Shown here: positions 52,615 through 62,032 of the stretch, piece after piece | How the letters are laid out: every line of letters starts with the position of its first letter | How positions within the stretch are numbered: position 1 is the stretch's first letter | NCBI RefSeq assembly: GCF_001640365.1 | Contig: NZ_LWMI01000009.1 | Span: 1-64,000 of the forward strand | Length of the DNA: 64,000 nt | Reading direction: 5' to 3' | DNA from: Candidatus Arsenophonus triatominarum | GTDB lineage: Bacteria; Pseudomonadota; Gammaproteobacteria; Enterobacterales; Enterobacteriaceae | Made by a program: the position numbers and the translations under genes | Notes under the pieces: model-generated | Told to the model about the DNA's origin: nothing | The model's database searches: none | What the model saw: only the letters and a program-made list of their open reading frames with translations

Positions 52615-53724
52615 TTAGCTTAATAGTAATTTAATATTTGTTTTGGGAATGCAACTACAACTCAGGATCACGCTATCTTCTTTGATTGCTGTTTTTGTCA
52701 ATGGGATCACTTCACCTGCTATTAGTTTCATTTTACAACAACCACAAATGCCCGCTCGGCAAGAATAGGGAATTTTTAAGTCATGCTTTTCCAATTGTTC
52801 CAAGATAACAATTTTGTTATTGGCTAAATATTCTGTGCCATTAACATTGATTAATAATGCGGTTTCTTTTTCTGGATTAATTATCTGAGGCTTAGTTGTT
52901 TTTACCGTTTTATATTGCTTAGGTTGTTTTTTAGTTAAAATTTTCACTGTATCGCCAACGCGGATCAGACCGCTATTTTTGGCGATGGCATTTTGGCCAA
53001 AATCAATTTCTCCACGCTCATCAGTGCGGAAACTTTGTAGTGTTGTTAACGGTTCTCTAGTCGGGTGCTGTGAGCCATCATCAATATTTACTGTTGTCAA
53101 AATGCAGCGGCTACAAGGTTTAACAAGCTCGAAAACAACCTCACCGATTTGTATTGTATGCCAGCTATCTTCAGCAAAAGCCTCGGCACCGGTTATGATC
53201 AAATTGCCTCTAAATTGTTCTAACTTGATATCAGATGGGCATTGTTTTTGAAGCGCTTTAAATGATGCCTGATTAATAAGAAGATAAGAATAGCCATCAG
53301 CAAATGAGAGAGGGATGGTTGGGAATTTTTTTATTCGGCGGCTGGGTATTTTACCTAACCACCTTAATTGAACGGCAGAATTAAAATATTGTGACAACCA
53401 TCGATTAATCTTTGCTGGTGCGGCAAATGCGGTAAAATGATTTCCCCACACTTCAGTTGGTAAGGGATGGTTAATAAAGTCTTTATATAAAATAGTTGCT
53501 GTTTGATTATCAGGTGCCTGTATTTGAATACCATTTTCAAGCATTATTGGCTTAAATAACAGCATTTGTGGATATTGCCGCGCAGTAATAAACCCACCTT
53601 GATTATCGGTAACCATAAAATAGCGATCGAAAACCAGGCCACTATTTTCTGCATAAGCTTGTGACAAACGAATGCCTTTCATTGATTTAACTGGATGGAT
53701 ATAAAGACGAGATAACCGGATCAT
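52615..53724 (-). CDS. ycbX: YcbX MOSC/2Fe-2S protein
   Basis: 369 aa, the E. coli length. N-terminal MOSC beta-barrel (MIRLSRLYIHPVKSMKG), MOSC domain with FADGYSYLLINQAS, KPCSRCILTTV and FGQNAIAKNSGLIRVGD, and a C-terminal plant-type ferredoxin domain with PYSCRAGICGCCKM and a distant CSC. In E. coli it reduces N-hydroxylated bases such as 6-hydroxylaminopurine using molybdenum cofactor. Divergent from rlmL. Confidence 0.94.
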   Translation of the reverse strand: MIRLSRLYIHPVKSMKGIRLSQAYAENSGLVFDRYFMVTDNQGGFITARQYPQMLLFKPIMLENGIQIQAPDNQTATILYKDFINHPLPTEVWGNHFTAFAAPAKINRWLSQYFNSAVQLRWLGKIPSRRIKKFPTIPLSFADGYSYLLINQASFKALQKQCPSDIKLEQFRGNLIITGAEAFAEDSWHTIQIGEVVFELVKPCSRCILTTVNIDDGSQHPTREPLTTLQSFRTDERGEIDFGQNAIAKNSGLIRVGDTVKILTKKQPKQYKTVKTTKPQIINPEKETALLINVNGTEYLANNKIVILEQLEKHDLKIPYSCRAGICGCCKMKLIAGEVIPLTKTAIKEDSVILSCSCIPKTNIKLLLS

Positions 53725-53827
53725 TCTTAACTCCTATTTAAGCGCGATAATTTTGCTAGTAACTTTATGATATGTGCGCAGGGTTAGCTATAATGTGCAG
53801 CAATTTTTTATTCAGGTGACCAGCTAT

Positions 53828-55945
53828 ATGAGAGCTCTGTTTGCTACTACGGCATTTGGACTGGAAGAATTACTTAAAAGTGAACTAGAAACATTAGGAG
53901 CAAAGTATTGTCATATTGCTCAAGGTGGCGTGCATTTTCAAGTTGACGAACGTGGCATGTATTTGAGTCTGTTATGGAGTCGTTTAGCATCGAGGATTTT
54001 ATTACCCTTGGCTAGCTGCCAGGTTTTTAATGATATGGATCTCTACCTTGCAGCACAGACAATTGATTGGCCGGATTTGTTTACCGTTAATGATACTTTT
54101 GCCGTTTATTTTAATGGAACTAACCAAGTTATCCGCAATAGCCAGTATGGGGCTTTACGGGTGAAAGACGCTATTGTGGATAGCTTTACGCGTAAAATGT
54201 ATAAACGGCCCAACATTGCCAAACAGCAACCCGATATACGGGTTAATGTCCATTTATATAAAGATAACGCCACGATATCGTTGGATTTAAGCGGTGATCC
54301 GCTCCATATCCGTGGATATCGTAGTTTAGCAGGGCAAGCGCCTATCAAGGAGAATTTAGCGGCTGCTATTGTTTTACGCTCAGGTTGGCAGCCTGGTTTG
54401 CCAATGGTCGATCCTATGTGTGGTTCCGGTACATTATTAATTGAAGCAGCAATGATGGCTTGTGATCGTGCACCTGGTTTAGCGCGTCAATTTTGGGGAT
54501 TTCAATGCTGGTCGGGTTATAATCCAACGCTTTGGGCTGCTGTAATTGCTGAAGCGGAAAAACGGTTTCAGACGGGGATCGAGCAAGCGACTGTGCTTTT
54601 CTATGGCTTAGATATTGATCGCCACATTTTGGAAATAGCCAAAAAGAATGCTAAACAAGCCAGTGTTCACTTTTTAATAAATTTCCAACATGGTGATGCG
54701 GCTAAATTGGAGAATCCATTTACCTTTGCTCAACAGGGATTTATCACCAGCAATCCACCCTATGGTGAGCGTTTGGAAAGTGAACCTGCTTTAATCGCGC
54801 TTTACAGCCTCTTAGGCCGAGTATTAGAAAATCAGTTTCCTGGCTGGCGTTTGTCGCTATTTAGTGGTTCACCAGAACTATTAGCCTGCTTAGGGCTGCG
54901 AGCTGAACGTGAGTTTAAAGCCAAAAATGGACCGTTAAATTGCATTCAGAAAAATTATCTGTTATCCGCTAAAACGGTTGGCATCCATAGCATGGTTGGC
55001 GAAGATTTTGCTAACAGGCTGAAAAAAAATGAGAAAAAACTTAATAAATGGGCCAAACAACAGGGGATTGATTGTTATCGCATTTATGATGCTGACTTAC
55101 CTGTATATAATGTTGCAGTTGATCGTTATGGCGAAGATATTGTTATTCAAGAGTATGCGCCGCCCAAGAGTATAGATAGCCATAAAGCTAAACAACGTCT
55201 GTTTGATGTGATCAGTGCAACCATGCAGGTATTGGCATTAACTTCCAGCCAATTGGTGTTAAAAACACGCCAGCGCCAAGCCGGTAAGCAACAATATGAG
55301 AAATTATCCCAGCAGGGTAAGTTTTTATTAGTACATGAGTATAATGCCCAATTATGGGTAAATTTGACCGATTATTTGGATACAGGGTTGTTTTTAGATC
55401 ATCGGTTGGTGCGTAAAATGTTAGCGAATATGAGTAAAGGAAAAAATTTCTTGAATCTGTTTGCTTACACGGCGTCGGCGTCGGTACATGCGGGTCTTGG
55501 TGGTGCTCGTTCAACCACCAGTGTTGATATGTCGCGTACCTATTTAGAATGGGCAGAAAAAAATTTACAGACCAATAAATTAACCGGTCAGCAGCATCGG
55601 CTTATTCAGGCTGATTGTTTAGCTTGGCTAGCGCAGACGACAGAAAAATTTGATTTGGTTTTCATTGATCCACCCACTTTCTCTAATTCAAAACGAATGA
55701 ATGCCACCTTTGATGTGCAACGTGATCATATCAACTTGATAATGCAGATTAAGCGCTTGCTGCGTCCCGGCGGTACAGTGGTATTTTCTAATAATAAGCG
55801 TGGTTTTAAAATGGATATGTTAGGCATTACTCAATTAGGATTAACTGCCAAGGAAATCACTCAGCAAACCATTTCACTTGATTTTACACGTAATCGCCAG
55901 ATCCATAACTGCTGGTTGATTGGTCATGCAGATAAGGAAAAGTAA
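53828..55945 (+). CDS. rlmL: Bifunctional 23S rRNA methyltransferase RlmKL
   Basis: 705 aa (E. coli 702). THUMP domain near residues 45-155. First methyltransferase (RlmL, m2G2445) has [15 protein letters not shown] and [11 protein letters not shown]. The second (RlmK, m7G2069) has [14 protein letters not shown] and [14 protein letters not shown]. Start ATG 53828 ([16 protein letters not shown]) matches the family; an in-frame upstream extension is not conserved. uup follows 3 bp after the stop. Confidence 0.96.
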   Translation: MRALFATTAFGLEELLKSELETLGAKYCHIAQGGVHFQVDERGMYLSLLWSRLASRILLPLASCQVFNDMDLYLAAQTIDWPDLFTVNDTFAVYFNGTNQVIRNSQYGALRVKDAIVDSFTRKMYKRPNIAKQQPDIRVNVHLYKDNATISLDLSGDPLHIRGYRSLAGQAPIKENLAAAIVLRSGWQPGLPMVDPMCGSGTLLIEAAMMACDRAPGLARQFWGFQCWSGYNPTLWAAVIAEAEKRFQTGIEQATVLFYGLDIDRHILEIAKKNAKQASVHFLINFQHGDAAKLENPFTFAQQGFITSNPPYGERLESEPALIALYSLLGRVLENQFPGWRLSLFSGSPELLACLGLRAEREFKAKNGPLNCIQKNYLLSAKTVGIHSMVGEDFANRLKKNEKKLNKWAKQQGIDCYRIYDADLPVYNVAVDRYGEDIVIQEYAPPKSIDSHKAKQRLFDVISATMQVLALTSSQLVLKTRQRQAGKQQYEKLSQQGKFLLVHEYNAQLWVNLTDYLDTGLFLDHRLVRKMLANMSKGKNFLNLFAYTASASVHAGLGGARSTTSVDMSRTYLEWAEKNLQTNKLTGQQHRLIQADCLAWLAQTTEKFDLVFIDPPTFSNSKRMNATFDVQRDHINLIMQIKRLLRPGGTVVFSNNKRGFKMDMLGITQLGLTAKEITQQTISLDFTRNRQIHNCWLIGHADKEK

Positions 55946-55948
55946 TTT

Positions 55949-57859
55949 ATGTCATTAATTAATATGTCAGCTGCCTATTTGGCTTTTAGTGATGCGCCGT
56001 TATTAGATAATACAGAGTTGCATATTGAAGATAATGAAAGGGTTTGTTTGGTTGGCCGTAATGGTGCCGGCAAATCAACCCTAATGCGCGTATTGACCAA
56101 AGAACAACCGCTTGATGATGGTCAGGTCGTTTATCAGCAGGATCTCCAGGTTGCTCGTTTACAGCAAGATCCACCGCGTGATATCGGTGGTACTGTTTTT
56201 GATTTTGTCGCTGAAGGTGCTAAAGAGCAGGCAAATTATATTAAATCTTTTCATAAAATAGCAAAAATGGTCGAACAAGATCCCAGTGAAAAGAATCTTA
56301 ATAAGTTAGCTGAATTGCAGGAGGTATTAGATCGCGATAATTTGTGGTTACTCGATACACAAATTAATGATGTGATTAAGCAATTGCAGCTGCCAGCTGA
56401 CAGTCCGTCATCTGCATTGTCCGGCGGTTGGTTACGCAAGGCTGCATTGGCGCGTGCTTTAGTCTGTGGGCCATGGGTTCTTTTTCTTGATGAACCGACC
56501 AACCATTTAGATATTGATACCATCTTATGGTTAGAAAATTTTCTAAAAGATTTTCAGGGTAGTATCGTGTTTGTCTCCCATGATCGCTCTTTTATTCGCC
56601 ATATGGCAACTCGAATCATTGATCTTGATCGGGGTAAATTAACTTCCTGGCCGGGTGATTATGACGATTATCTGATAAATAAAGAAGAAGCATTACAGGT
56701 AGAAGAGCAGCAGAATGCTGAGTTTGATCGTAAATTGGCACAGGAAGAAGTTTGGATCCGCCAGGGAATAAAAGCCCGGCGTACTTGTAATGAAGGCAGA
56801 GTGAGAGCATTAAAATCCTTGCGGGTAGCACGTTCTGAGCGACGCGAGGTAATGGGGGCGGCGAAGATGCAGGTTTCCGATGCAAGTCGTTCAGGCAAGC
56901 TAGTGTTTGAGCTTGAAAATGTTAATTATCGCATTGGCAATAAAGTATTAATTGATAATTTTAGTGTCCAAGTGCAACGTGGCGATAAAATAGCCTTAAT
57001 CGGGCCTAATGGCTGCGGCAAGACAACATTGCTCAAGTTGATGTTAGGACAACTTGAGGCGGATAGCGGTAATATTTACCGTGGTACCAAACTTGAAATT
57101 GCTTATTTTGATCAACATAGAATGACGCTAGATCCGGATAAAACGGTGATGGATAATGTAGCTGAAGGTAAACAGGAAGTAATGGTTAACGGACAGCAGC
57201 GTCATGTGCTTGGTTATTTACAAGATTTCTTGTTTCATCCTAAACGGGCCATGACACCGGTGCGAGCCCTTTCAGGTGGAGAGAAAAATCGATTATTATT
57301 GGCACGTTTGTTTTTAAAACCCAGTAATTTGTTGATCCTTGATGAACCGACTAATGATTTAGATATTGAAACACTTGAACTATTGGAAGAGCTCGTTGAT
57401 AGTTATAAAGGGACAGTATTATTGGTTAGCCATGATCGTCAATTTGTTGATAATACCGTAACTGAGTGCTGGATGTTTGAAGATCATGGTAAAGTTGAGC
57501 GGTATGTGGGTGGTTTTTATGACGCCTCTTCGCAGCGTAGACAAAAAATTTCTTTATCGCATGCTACTGTTAGTAAAGCCAATATTGTGGCAGTGGAAAC
57601 AGCTAAAGAGCAGCCAAAACGAAAAAGTAATAAAATTAGTTATCATTTATTAAGAGAACTAGAACAATTACCGCTGCAGTTAGAAGCGTTAGAAGCTGAA
57701 ATTGCCATCTTGCAATCTCAAGTTAGTGCGCCGGAATTTTTTAATCAGCCCCATGGCGTTACTGAATCAGTATTAAAAGCGTTAGCTGAGAAAGAAGCAG
57801 AAATGGAAATGACATTTGAGCGTTGGCAAGAATTAGAATCACTTAAAGATAGCCAATAA
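55949..57859 (+). CDS. uup: ABC-F ATPase Uup
   Basis: 636 aa (E. coli 635). Two ATPase domains without membrane segments: GRNGAGKST, LSGGWLRKAALARAL, LFLDEPTNHLD, then GPNGCGKTT, LSGGEKNRLLLARL and LILDEPTNDLD. C-terminal coiled-coil DNA-binding domain (LRELEQLPLQLEALEAEIAI). Acts in ribosome-associated functions and suppresses precise transposon excision in E. coli, relevant in an IS-rich genome. Coupled to rlmL. Confidence 0.96.
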   Translation: MSLINMSAAYLAFSDAPLLDNTELHIEDNERVCLVGRNGAGKSTLMRVLTKEQPLDDGQVVYQQDLQVARLQQDPPRDIGGTVFDFVAEGAKEQANYIKSFHKIAKMVEQDPSEKNLNKLAELQEVLDRDNLWLLDTQINDVIKQLQLPADSPSSALSGGWLRKAALARALVCGPWVLFLDEPTNHLDIDTILWLENFLKDFQGSIVFVSHDRSFIRHMATRIIDLDRGKLTSWPGDYDDYLINKEEALQVEEQQNAEFDRKLAQEEVWIRQGIKARRTCNEGRVRALKSLRVARSERREVMGAAKMQVSDASRSGKLVFELENVNYRIGNKVLIDNFSVQVQRGDKIALIGPNGCGKTTLLKLMLGQLEADSGNIYRGTKLEIAYFDQHRMTLDPDKTVMDNVAEGKQEVMVNGQQRHVLGYLQDFLFHPKRAMTPVRALSGGEKNRLLLARLFLKPSNLLILDEPTNDLDIETLELLEELVDSYKGTVLLVSHDRQFVDNTVTECWMFEDHGKVERYVGGFYDASSQRRQKISLSHATVSKANIVAVETAKEQPKRKSNKISYHLLRELEQLPLQLEALEAEIAILQSQVSAPEFFNQPHGVTESVLKALAEKEAEMEMTFERWQELESLKDSQ

Positions 57860-57892
57860 TTTGGCATTATGACTGTATAGAGGAGAGAAAAG

Positions 57893-59185
57893 TTGTGCTC
57901 TCATAATCATCTTAATGAAAGTTGTCATAATAAGATACTCTGCCCGCAATGTGATTTATTGGTAGCATTACCGGTTTTAGAACAAGGCACTAAAGCCAGC
58001 TGTCCACGCTGTCATACTGTTTTATCTGCTAAGTGGAAGTATCCAGCTAATCAACCAACTGCAATTGCGATTAGCGCATTAGTGATGTTGCTTATTGCCT
58101 GTTTATTTCCTTACGTAAAAATGAGTGTCATGGGCATTGAAAGTCAAATTTCACTGTTTAATATTGCTCATGCCATGTTTGATGTAAATTATGCTAGTCT
58201 TGGCTGGTTTTTTCTCCTTTTCGTCGTTGCAGTACCCGCTTTTTGTATGGTTGCCATTATTTTATTATGTCAACGAGTTAATCTCCCGCTTTGGTTAAAA
58301 ATAAATCTGGCAAGGATGTTATTTCAAATGAAAACCTGGTGCATGGTAGAAATTTTTCTAGTTGGTGTGCTGGTTAGTTTTGTAAAACTAATGGCCTATG
58401 GTGAAATTACTTTGGGTATCAGTTTTGTTCCTTATTGTTTTTTTTGTTTGTTGCAGGTCAGGGCATTTCAATGTTTAGATAGACATTGGTTATGGCAGCA
58501 AATAGGTGAAGTGCCAAAGCTTGAGATCCCGCTGCAAGAAGGCAAAAGTGGTATTAGTCAAGGAGTCAGATCCTGTCATATTTGTATGGCCATTTTGCCA
58601 GCTGAACGTAAATACTGTCCTCGTTGCCATACCAAAGGCTATGTTAGGCGGCCTAATAGTTTACAAAATACCATGGCATTATTGCTTTCCTCATTAGTCC
58701 TTTATATTCCAGCAAACGTTTTGCCTGTTATGATCACCAATACGTTAGGTAGTAGACTAGACTCTACTATTATGTCCGGTGTTATTTTGTTATGGGGTGA
58801 TGGTTCGTATCCGGTCGCCATTATTATTTTTATTGCTAGCATTATGGTACCTAGCTTAAAAATAGTGGCAGTAGGCTGGTTATGTTTTGATGCTAAAGGC
58901 TATGGCAATCGGGATCCGGCGAGGATGCATTTTATTTATGAACTTGTTGAATGGGTTGGACGTTGGTCAATGATTGATATTTTTGTGATTGCAGTATTAT
59001 CGTCATTGGTGCAAATGGGACGATTAATGAGCGTTTCACCGGCACTTGGGGTGATTTTATTTGCTGCTGTTTTGATTTTAACCATGTTTGCGGCAATGAC
59101 TTTTGATCCGCGTTTAACTTGGGATCGCTGTAATGTTGTATCGCAGAGTAGAATTCGGTTAGAAAAGGGGTTGCAAGGTGGCTAA
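57893..59185 (+). CDS. pqiA: PqiA inner-membrane protein
   Basis: 430 aa. Two zinc-ribbon-like Cys clusters (LCPQCDLL...CPRCHT near residues 17-43; SCHICMAI...CPRCHTKGYVRR near 223-245), each followed by four membrane helices. Partner of the MCE tunnel protein PqiB in lipid transport between membranes. The start is TTG 57893 giving MCSHNHL as in the family, with AGAGGAGAG upstream. It overlaps pqiB by 8 bp. Confidence 0.95.
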   Translation: MCSHNHLNESCHNKILCPQCDLLVALPVLEQGTKASCPRCHTVLSAKWKYPANQPTAIAISALVMLLIACLFPYVKMSVMGIESQISLFNIAHAMFDVNYASLGWFFLLFVVAVPAFCMVAIILLCQRVNLPLWLKINLARMLFQMKTWCMVEIFLVGVLVSFVKLMAYGEITLGISFVPYCFFCLLQVRAFQCLDRHWLWQQIGEVPKLEIPLQEGKSGISQGVRSCHICMAILPAERKYCPRCHTKGYVRRPNSLQNTMALLLSSLVLYIPANVLPVMITNTLGSRLDSTIMSGVILLWGDGSYPVAIIIFIASIMVPSLKIVAVGWLCFDAKGYGNRDPARMHFIYELVEWVGRWSMIDIFVIAVLSSLVQMGRLMSVSPALGVILFAAVLILTMFAAMTFDPRLTWDRCNVVSQSRIRLEKGLQGG

Positions 59186-60815
59186 TAAAGATAACACTGA
59201 CGCGCAAGCAAAGATCAGTAAACTAAAAAGCTGGTCACCGATTTGGATCATTCCGATTATCACCATCTTTATTGGTGCCTGGATCCTAATTTACCATTTT
59301 AGCCATTTAGGTCCTGAAGTGACATTGATTACTTATAATGCCGAAGGTGTTGAAGCGGGAAAAACCAAACTTAAAAGTCGTAGTGTTGATATAGGCTTGG
59401 TGGAAAAAGTTTCCCTTGATAACAACTTCAAGCGTGTAATTATTAAAGCACGTCTAAATGATGGCATGAGGGATTTGTTAAAGAAAGATACCGCATTCTG
59501 GATCGTTAAACCGGCTATTGGCAAAGAGGGAATAACCGGTTTAGGAACGCTGTTTTCTGGCGTATTTATTGAAGTACAACCTGGCAATAGTGAACAGTAT
59601 GCTGAGAAATTTGACTTATTGGGTTCGCCACCATTAGCTTCACCTGATGCTAAAGGTATTCGAGTGATTTTGACTAGTGATCAGGCTGGTAGATTAAATA
59701 CTGGCGCCCCAGTGCTATTTCATGGTTATCAAGTCGGTTCGGTAGAAGCGAGTTCGTTTGATATTAAAAGCCGCAATATGCATTATCAACTCTTTATTAA
59801 TGCCCCTTATGATGGGCTAGTTACGGAAAATGTTCGTTTTTGGAGGGATAGCAGTATTGCTTTTGATCTATCGGCACAAGGTGTTCGCTTAGAGATGGGC
59901 TCTTTAACCACACTATTTAGTGGTGGGGTTAGTTTTGATGTTGTAAAGGGTTGGCAACCAGGTAAACGGGTGGAAGATAAAAGCCTATTCAGACTTTATG
60001 AAGATCAAAGAAGTATTCAGAACTTTTTATATACTGTACATAAAGATTTTATTTTGTTTTTCTCTGATTCAGTTCGCGGATTACAACCTGGCGCACCGGT
60101 TGAATTTAGAGGAATTCGTTTAGGAACCGTGATGGAGGTTCCGTTTGATTCTGAGAAATTGCGTCAAAAATTGGATAATGAATTCCGTATTCCGGTTTTA
60201 ATTCATATTGAGCCTGGTCGTGTTAGTACTGATATTGATCTAGAAAAAGAGTTTGCTGCAGCATTAAGACAAGGATTAAGAGCAGCTTTAAAATCGGCTA
60301 ACCTAATTACCGGAGCATTATATGTCGATTTGGATTTCTATCCAGAAAAAGGCCAATGGAAAGGGTCATTAAAAGTTGCTGATTACGATATTATTCCAAC
60401 GGTCAGTGCTGGATTATCACAGATCCAACAAAAAGTGGTTGAGGCATTAGATAAAATCAATCGTCTGCCGATTGAACCTATGATAAGTCAAGCCACAAAT
60501 ACGCTAGCAGAAAGTCAGAAAACCATTCGTGAAGCACAGCGTACTTTATCTGAGTTGAATAAACTGATGACTAGCAAAGACTTTCAAAAGATTCCTGTTG
60601 ATCTGCAACAAACTTTGCTTGAATTGAATCGGGTTATGCAAGGTTTGCAACCAGGATCACCTGCCTATAATAGAATGATCGATAATATGCAGCGTCTTGA
60701 TCAGGTGTTAAGAGATATTCAACCCGTTATCAAGACATTAAATAATAAGAGTAATGCACTTGTTTTTGAAGCAAAATCGATGAAGGATCCAGAACCGAAG
60801 AAGGTTACAAAATAA
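59178..60815 (+). CDS. pqiB: PqiB MCE-family lipid transport protein
   Basis: 545 aa (E. coli 546). One N-terminal membrane anchor (SPIWIIPIITIFIGAWILIY) and three MCE domains (starts near GPEVTLITYNAEGVEAG, DAKGIRVILTSDQAG, ILFFSDSVRGLQPGAP) followed by a long C-terminal helix forming the hexameric tunnel. GTG start overlapping pqiA; the stop TAA overlaps pqiC's ATG. Intact. Confidence 0.96.
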   Translation: MANKDNTDAQAKISKLKSWSPIWIIPIITIFIGAWILIYHFSHLGPEVTLITYNAEGVEAGKTKLKSRSVDIGLVEKVSLDNNFKRVIIKARLNDGMRDLLKKDTAFWIVKPAIGKEGITGLGTLFSGVFIEVQPGNSEQYAEKFDLLGSPPLASPDAKGIRVILTSDQAGRLNTGAPVLFHGYQVGSVEASSFDIKSRNMHYQLFINAPYDGLVTENVRFWRDSSIAFDLSAQGVRLEMGSLTTLFSGGVSFDVVKGWQPGKRVEDKSLFRLYEDQRSIQNFLYTVHKDFILFFSDSVRGLQPGAPVEFRGIRLGTVMEVPFDSEKLRQKLDNEFRIPVLIHIEPGRVSTDIDLEKEFAAALRQGLRAALKSANLITGALYVDLDFYPEKGQWKGSLKVADYDIIPTVSAGLSQIQQKVVEALDKINRLPIEPMISQATNTLAESQKTIREAQRTLSELNKLMTSKDFQKIPVDLQQTLLELNRVMQGLQPGSPAYNRMIDNMQRLDQVLRDIQPVIKTLNNKSNALVFEAKSMKDPEPKKVTK

Positions 60816-61366
60816 TGAGATATTTGGCATGGATTTTGTGTTTTTTACTTATTGGTTGTAGTAGTGGTATTGAAAAATCTTATTATCAATTACCAACAAC
60901 GCCGAGCTTAGTGACTAAAAAAAGTGATTTACTAACGCAAAAACAGCTTTGGGTACAGACAGTGCAATTGTCTGGAATATTGGCAGCTAATGGTATTACT
61001 TATCAAACTAGCGATGTTAATTATATTAATGCAAACAATCATCTATGGGCAAGCCCGTTGGAACAGCAATTGATGCAAAATTTAGTCAATCAGTTATCAA
61101 TAATGTTGCCTAATCGATTAGTATCGGCTCAACCGCTGGAAAACAGACCTGATAGCCTTAATGTCTTTTTGACCGCTTTTCATGGCCGCTATGATGGTAA
61201 GGTGATTATCCAGGGAAACTGGATTTATAAAAGTGATAAAGGCATTATCAAGCGAGATTTTAGTCTGCAGCTTGATCAAGATGAAAATGGCTATTCGCCA
61301 TTAGTTAGGACGTTAGCAAGAGGCTGGACTCAGGTTGGACAATCTATAGCGAGCCAATTATCTTGA
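60815..61366 (+). CDS. pqiC: PqiC outer-membrane lipoprotein
   Basis: 183 aa. Lipoprotein signal MRYLAWILCFLLIGCSSG with lipobox LIGC (Cys 15) and Ser-Ser next, consistent with outer-membrane sorting. DUF330/ABC-type auxiliary domain. Last gene of the pqiABC operon, anchoring PqiB at the outer membrane. Confidence 0.93.
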   Translation: MRYLAWILCFLLIGCSSGIEKSYYQLPTTPSLVTKKSDLLTQKQLWVQTVQLSGILAANGITYQTSDVNYINANNHLWASPLEQQLMQNLVNQLSIMLPNRLVSAQPLENRPDSLNVFLTAFHGRYDGKVIIQGNWIYKSDKGIIKRDFSLQLDQDENGYSPLVRTLARGWTQVGQSIASQLS

Positions 61367-61430
61367 ATGTATAAAATATTTGCTCCTTCAGCTTGATAAC
61401 AGAAGGGGTTTTTGACAAAAAAATCTGGCT
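61367..61430. other. pqiC-fabA gap; rmf missing
   Basis: Only 64 bp separate the convergent pqiC and fabA genes, enough for a terminator but not for rmf (ribosome modulation factor, about 55 codons), which lies here in E. coli. Confidence 0.7.
61384..61411 (+). terminator. Terminator after pqiC
   Basis: CTCCTTC - loop - GAAGGGG followed by TTTTT; short stem with T-run, 17 bp after the pqiC stop. Confidence 0.65.
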
Positions 61431-61949
61431 TTAAAAGCTACTTGTATCTTGAAATAAACCGACTTTCAAATCTTTTGCTGTGTAAATACACTTATCATCA
61501 ACCAAGACTTCACCATCAGCCACTCCCATAATCAATTTTCGATTAATAACGCGTTTTAAATGGATACGGTAGGTTACTTTTTTTGCGGTTAGCAAAACTT
61601 GTCCAGTAAATTTGACCTCACCTACGCCCAGTGCCCGGCCTTTACCTTTACCACCGAGCCATCCTAGGTAGAAACCAACGAGTTGCCACATTGCATCTAA
61701 ACCTAGACAACCAGGCATAACGGGATCATTAGTGAAGTGACAACTAAAAAACCATAAATCAGGTTTGATATCAAATTCTGCTTCGATAAACCCTTTATCA
61801 TAATTGCCGCCAGTTTCGGTCATTTTTGTGATGCGATCCATCATCAACATATTACCGGAAGGTAATGGCGGCCCATTTTCACCAAAAAGTTCACCTCTTC
61901 CGGAAGCATCTAAATCTTCTTTGCTATAAGAGCTGTGTTTATCAACCAT
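61431..61949 (-). CDS. fabA: 3-hydroxydecanoyl-ACP dehydratase/isomerase
   Basis: 172 aa, the E. coli length. Hot-dog fold enzyme introducing the cis double bond for unsaturated fatty acids. Active-site His 71 in [19 protein letters not shown] and Asp 85 at its end. Starts [13 protein letters not shown]. Downstream of lonH on the same strand, as in E. coli. Complete. Confidence 0.97.
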   Translation of the reverse strand: MVDKHSSYSKEDLDASGRGELFGENGPPLPSGNMLMMDRITKMTETGGNYDKGFIEAEFDIKPDLWFFSCHFTNDPVMPGCLGLDAMWQLVGFYLGWLGGKGKGRALGVGEVKFTGQVLLTAKKVTYRIHLKRVINRKLIMGVADGEVLVDDKCIYTAKDLKVGLFQDTSSF

Positions 61950-62004
61950 ATTACTAAATAGCCTTATTAAAAATAATAAGGCTAAAGAATAGCGTTCACT
62001 TGTA

Positions 62005-62026
62005 AGCTGAACAACTCCGATCAGCT
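62005..62026. promoter_or_regulatory. Inverted repeat in the fabA upstream region
   Basis: AGCTGA-N10-TCAGCT followed by ATTTTTTT on the plus strand. It lies between the lonH stop and the fabA start. Could be a lonH 3' hairpin or an operator for fabA (E. coli fabA is controlled by FadR and FabR), but it does not closely match either known site. Confidence 0.35.
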
Positions 62027-62032
62027 ATTTTT

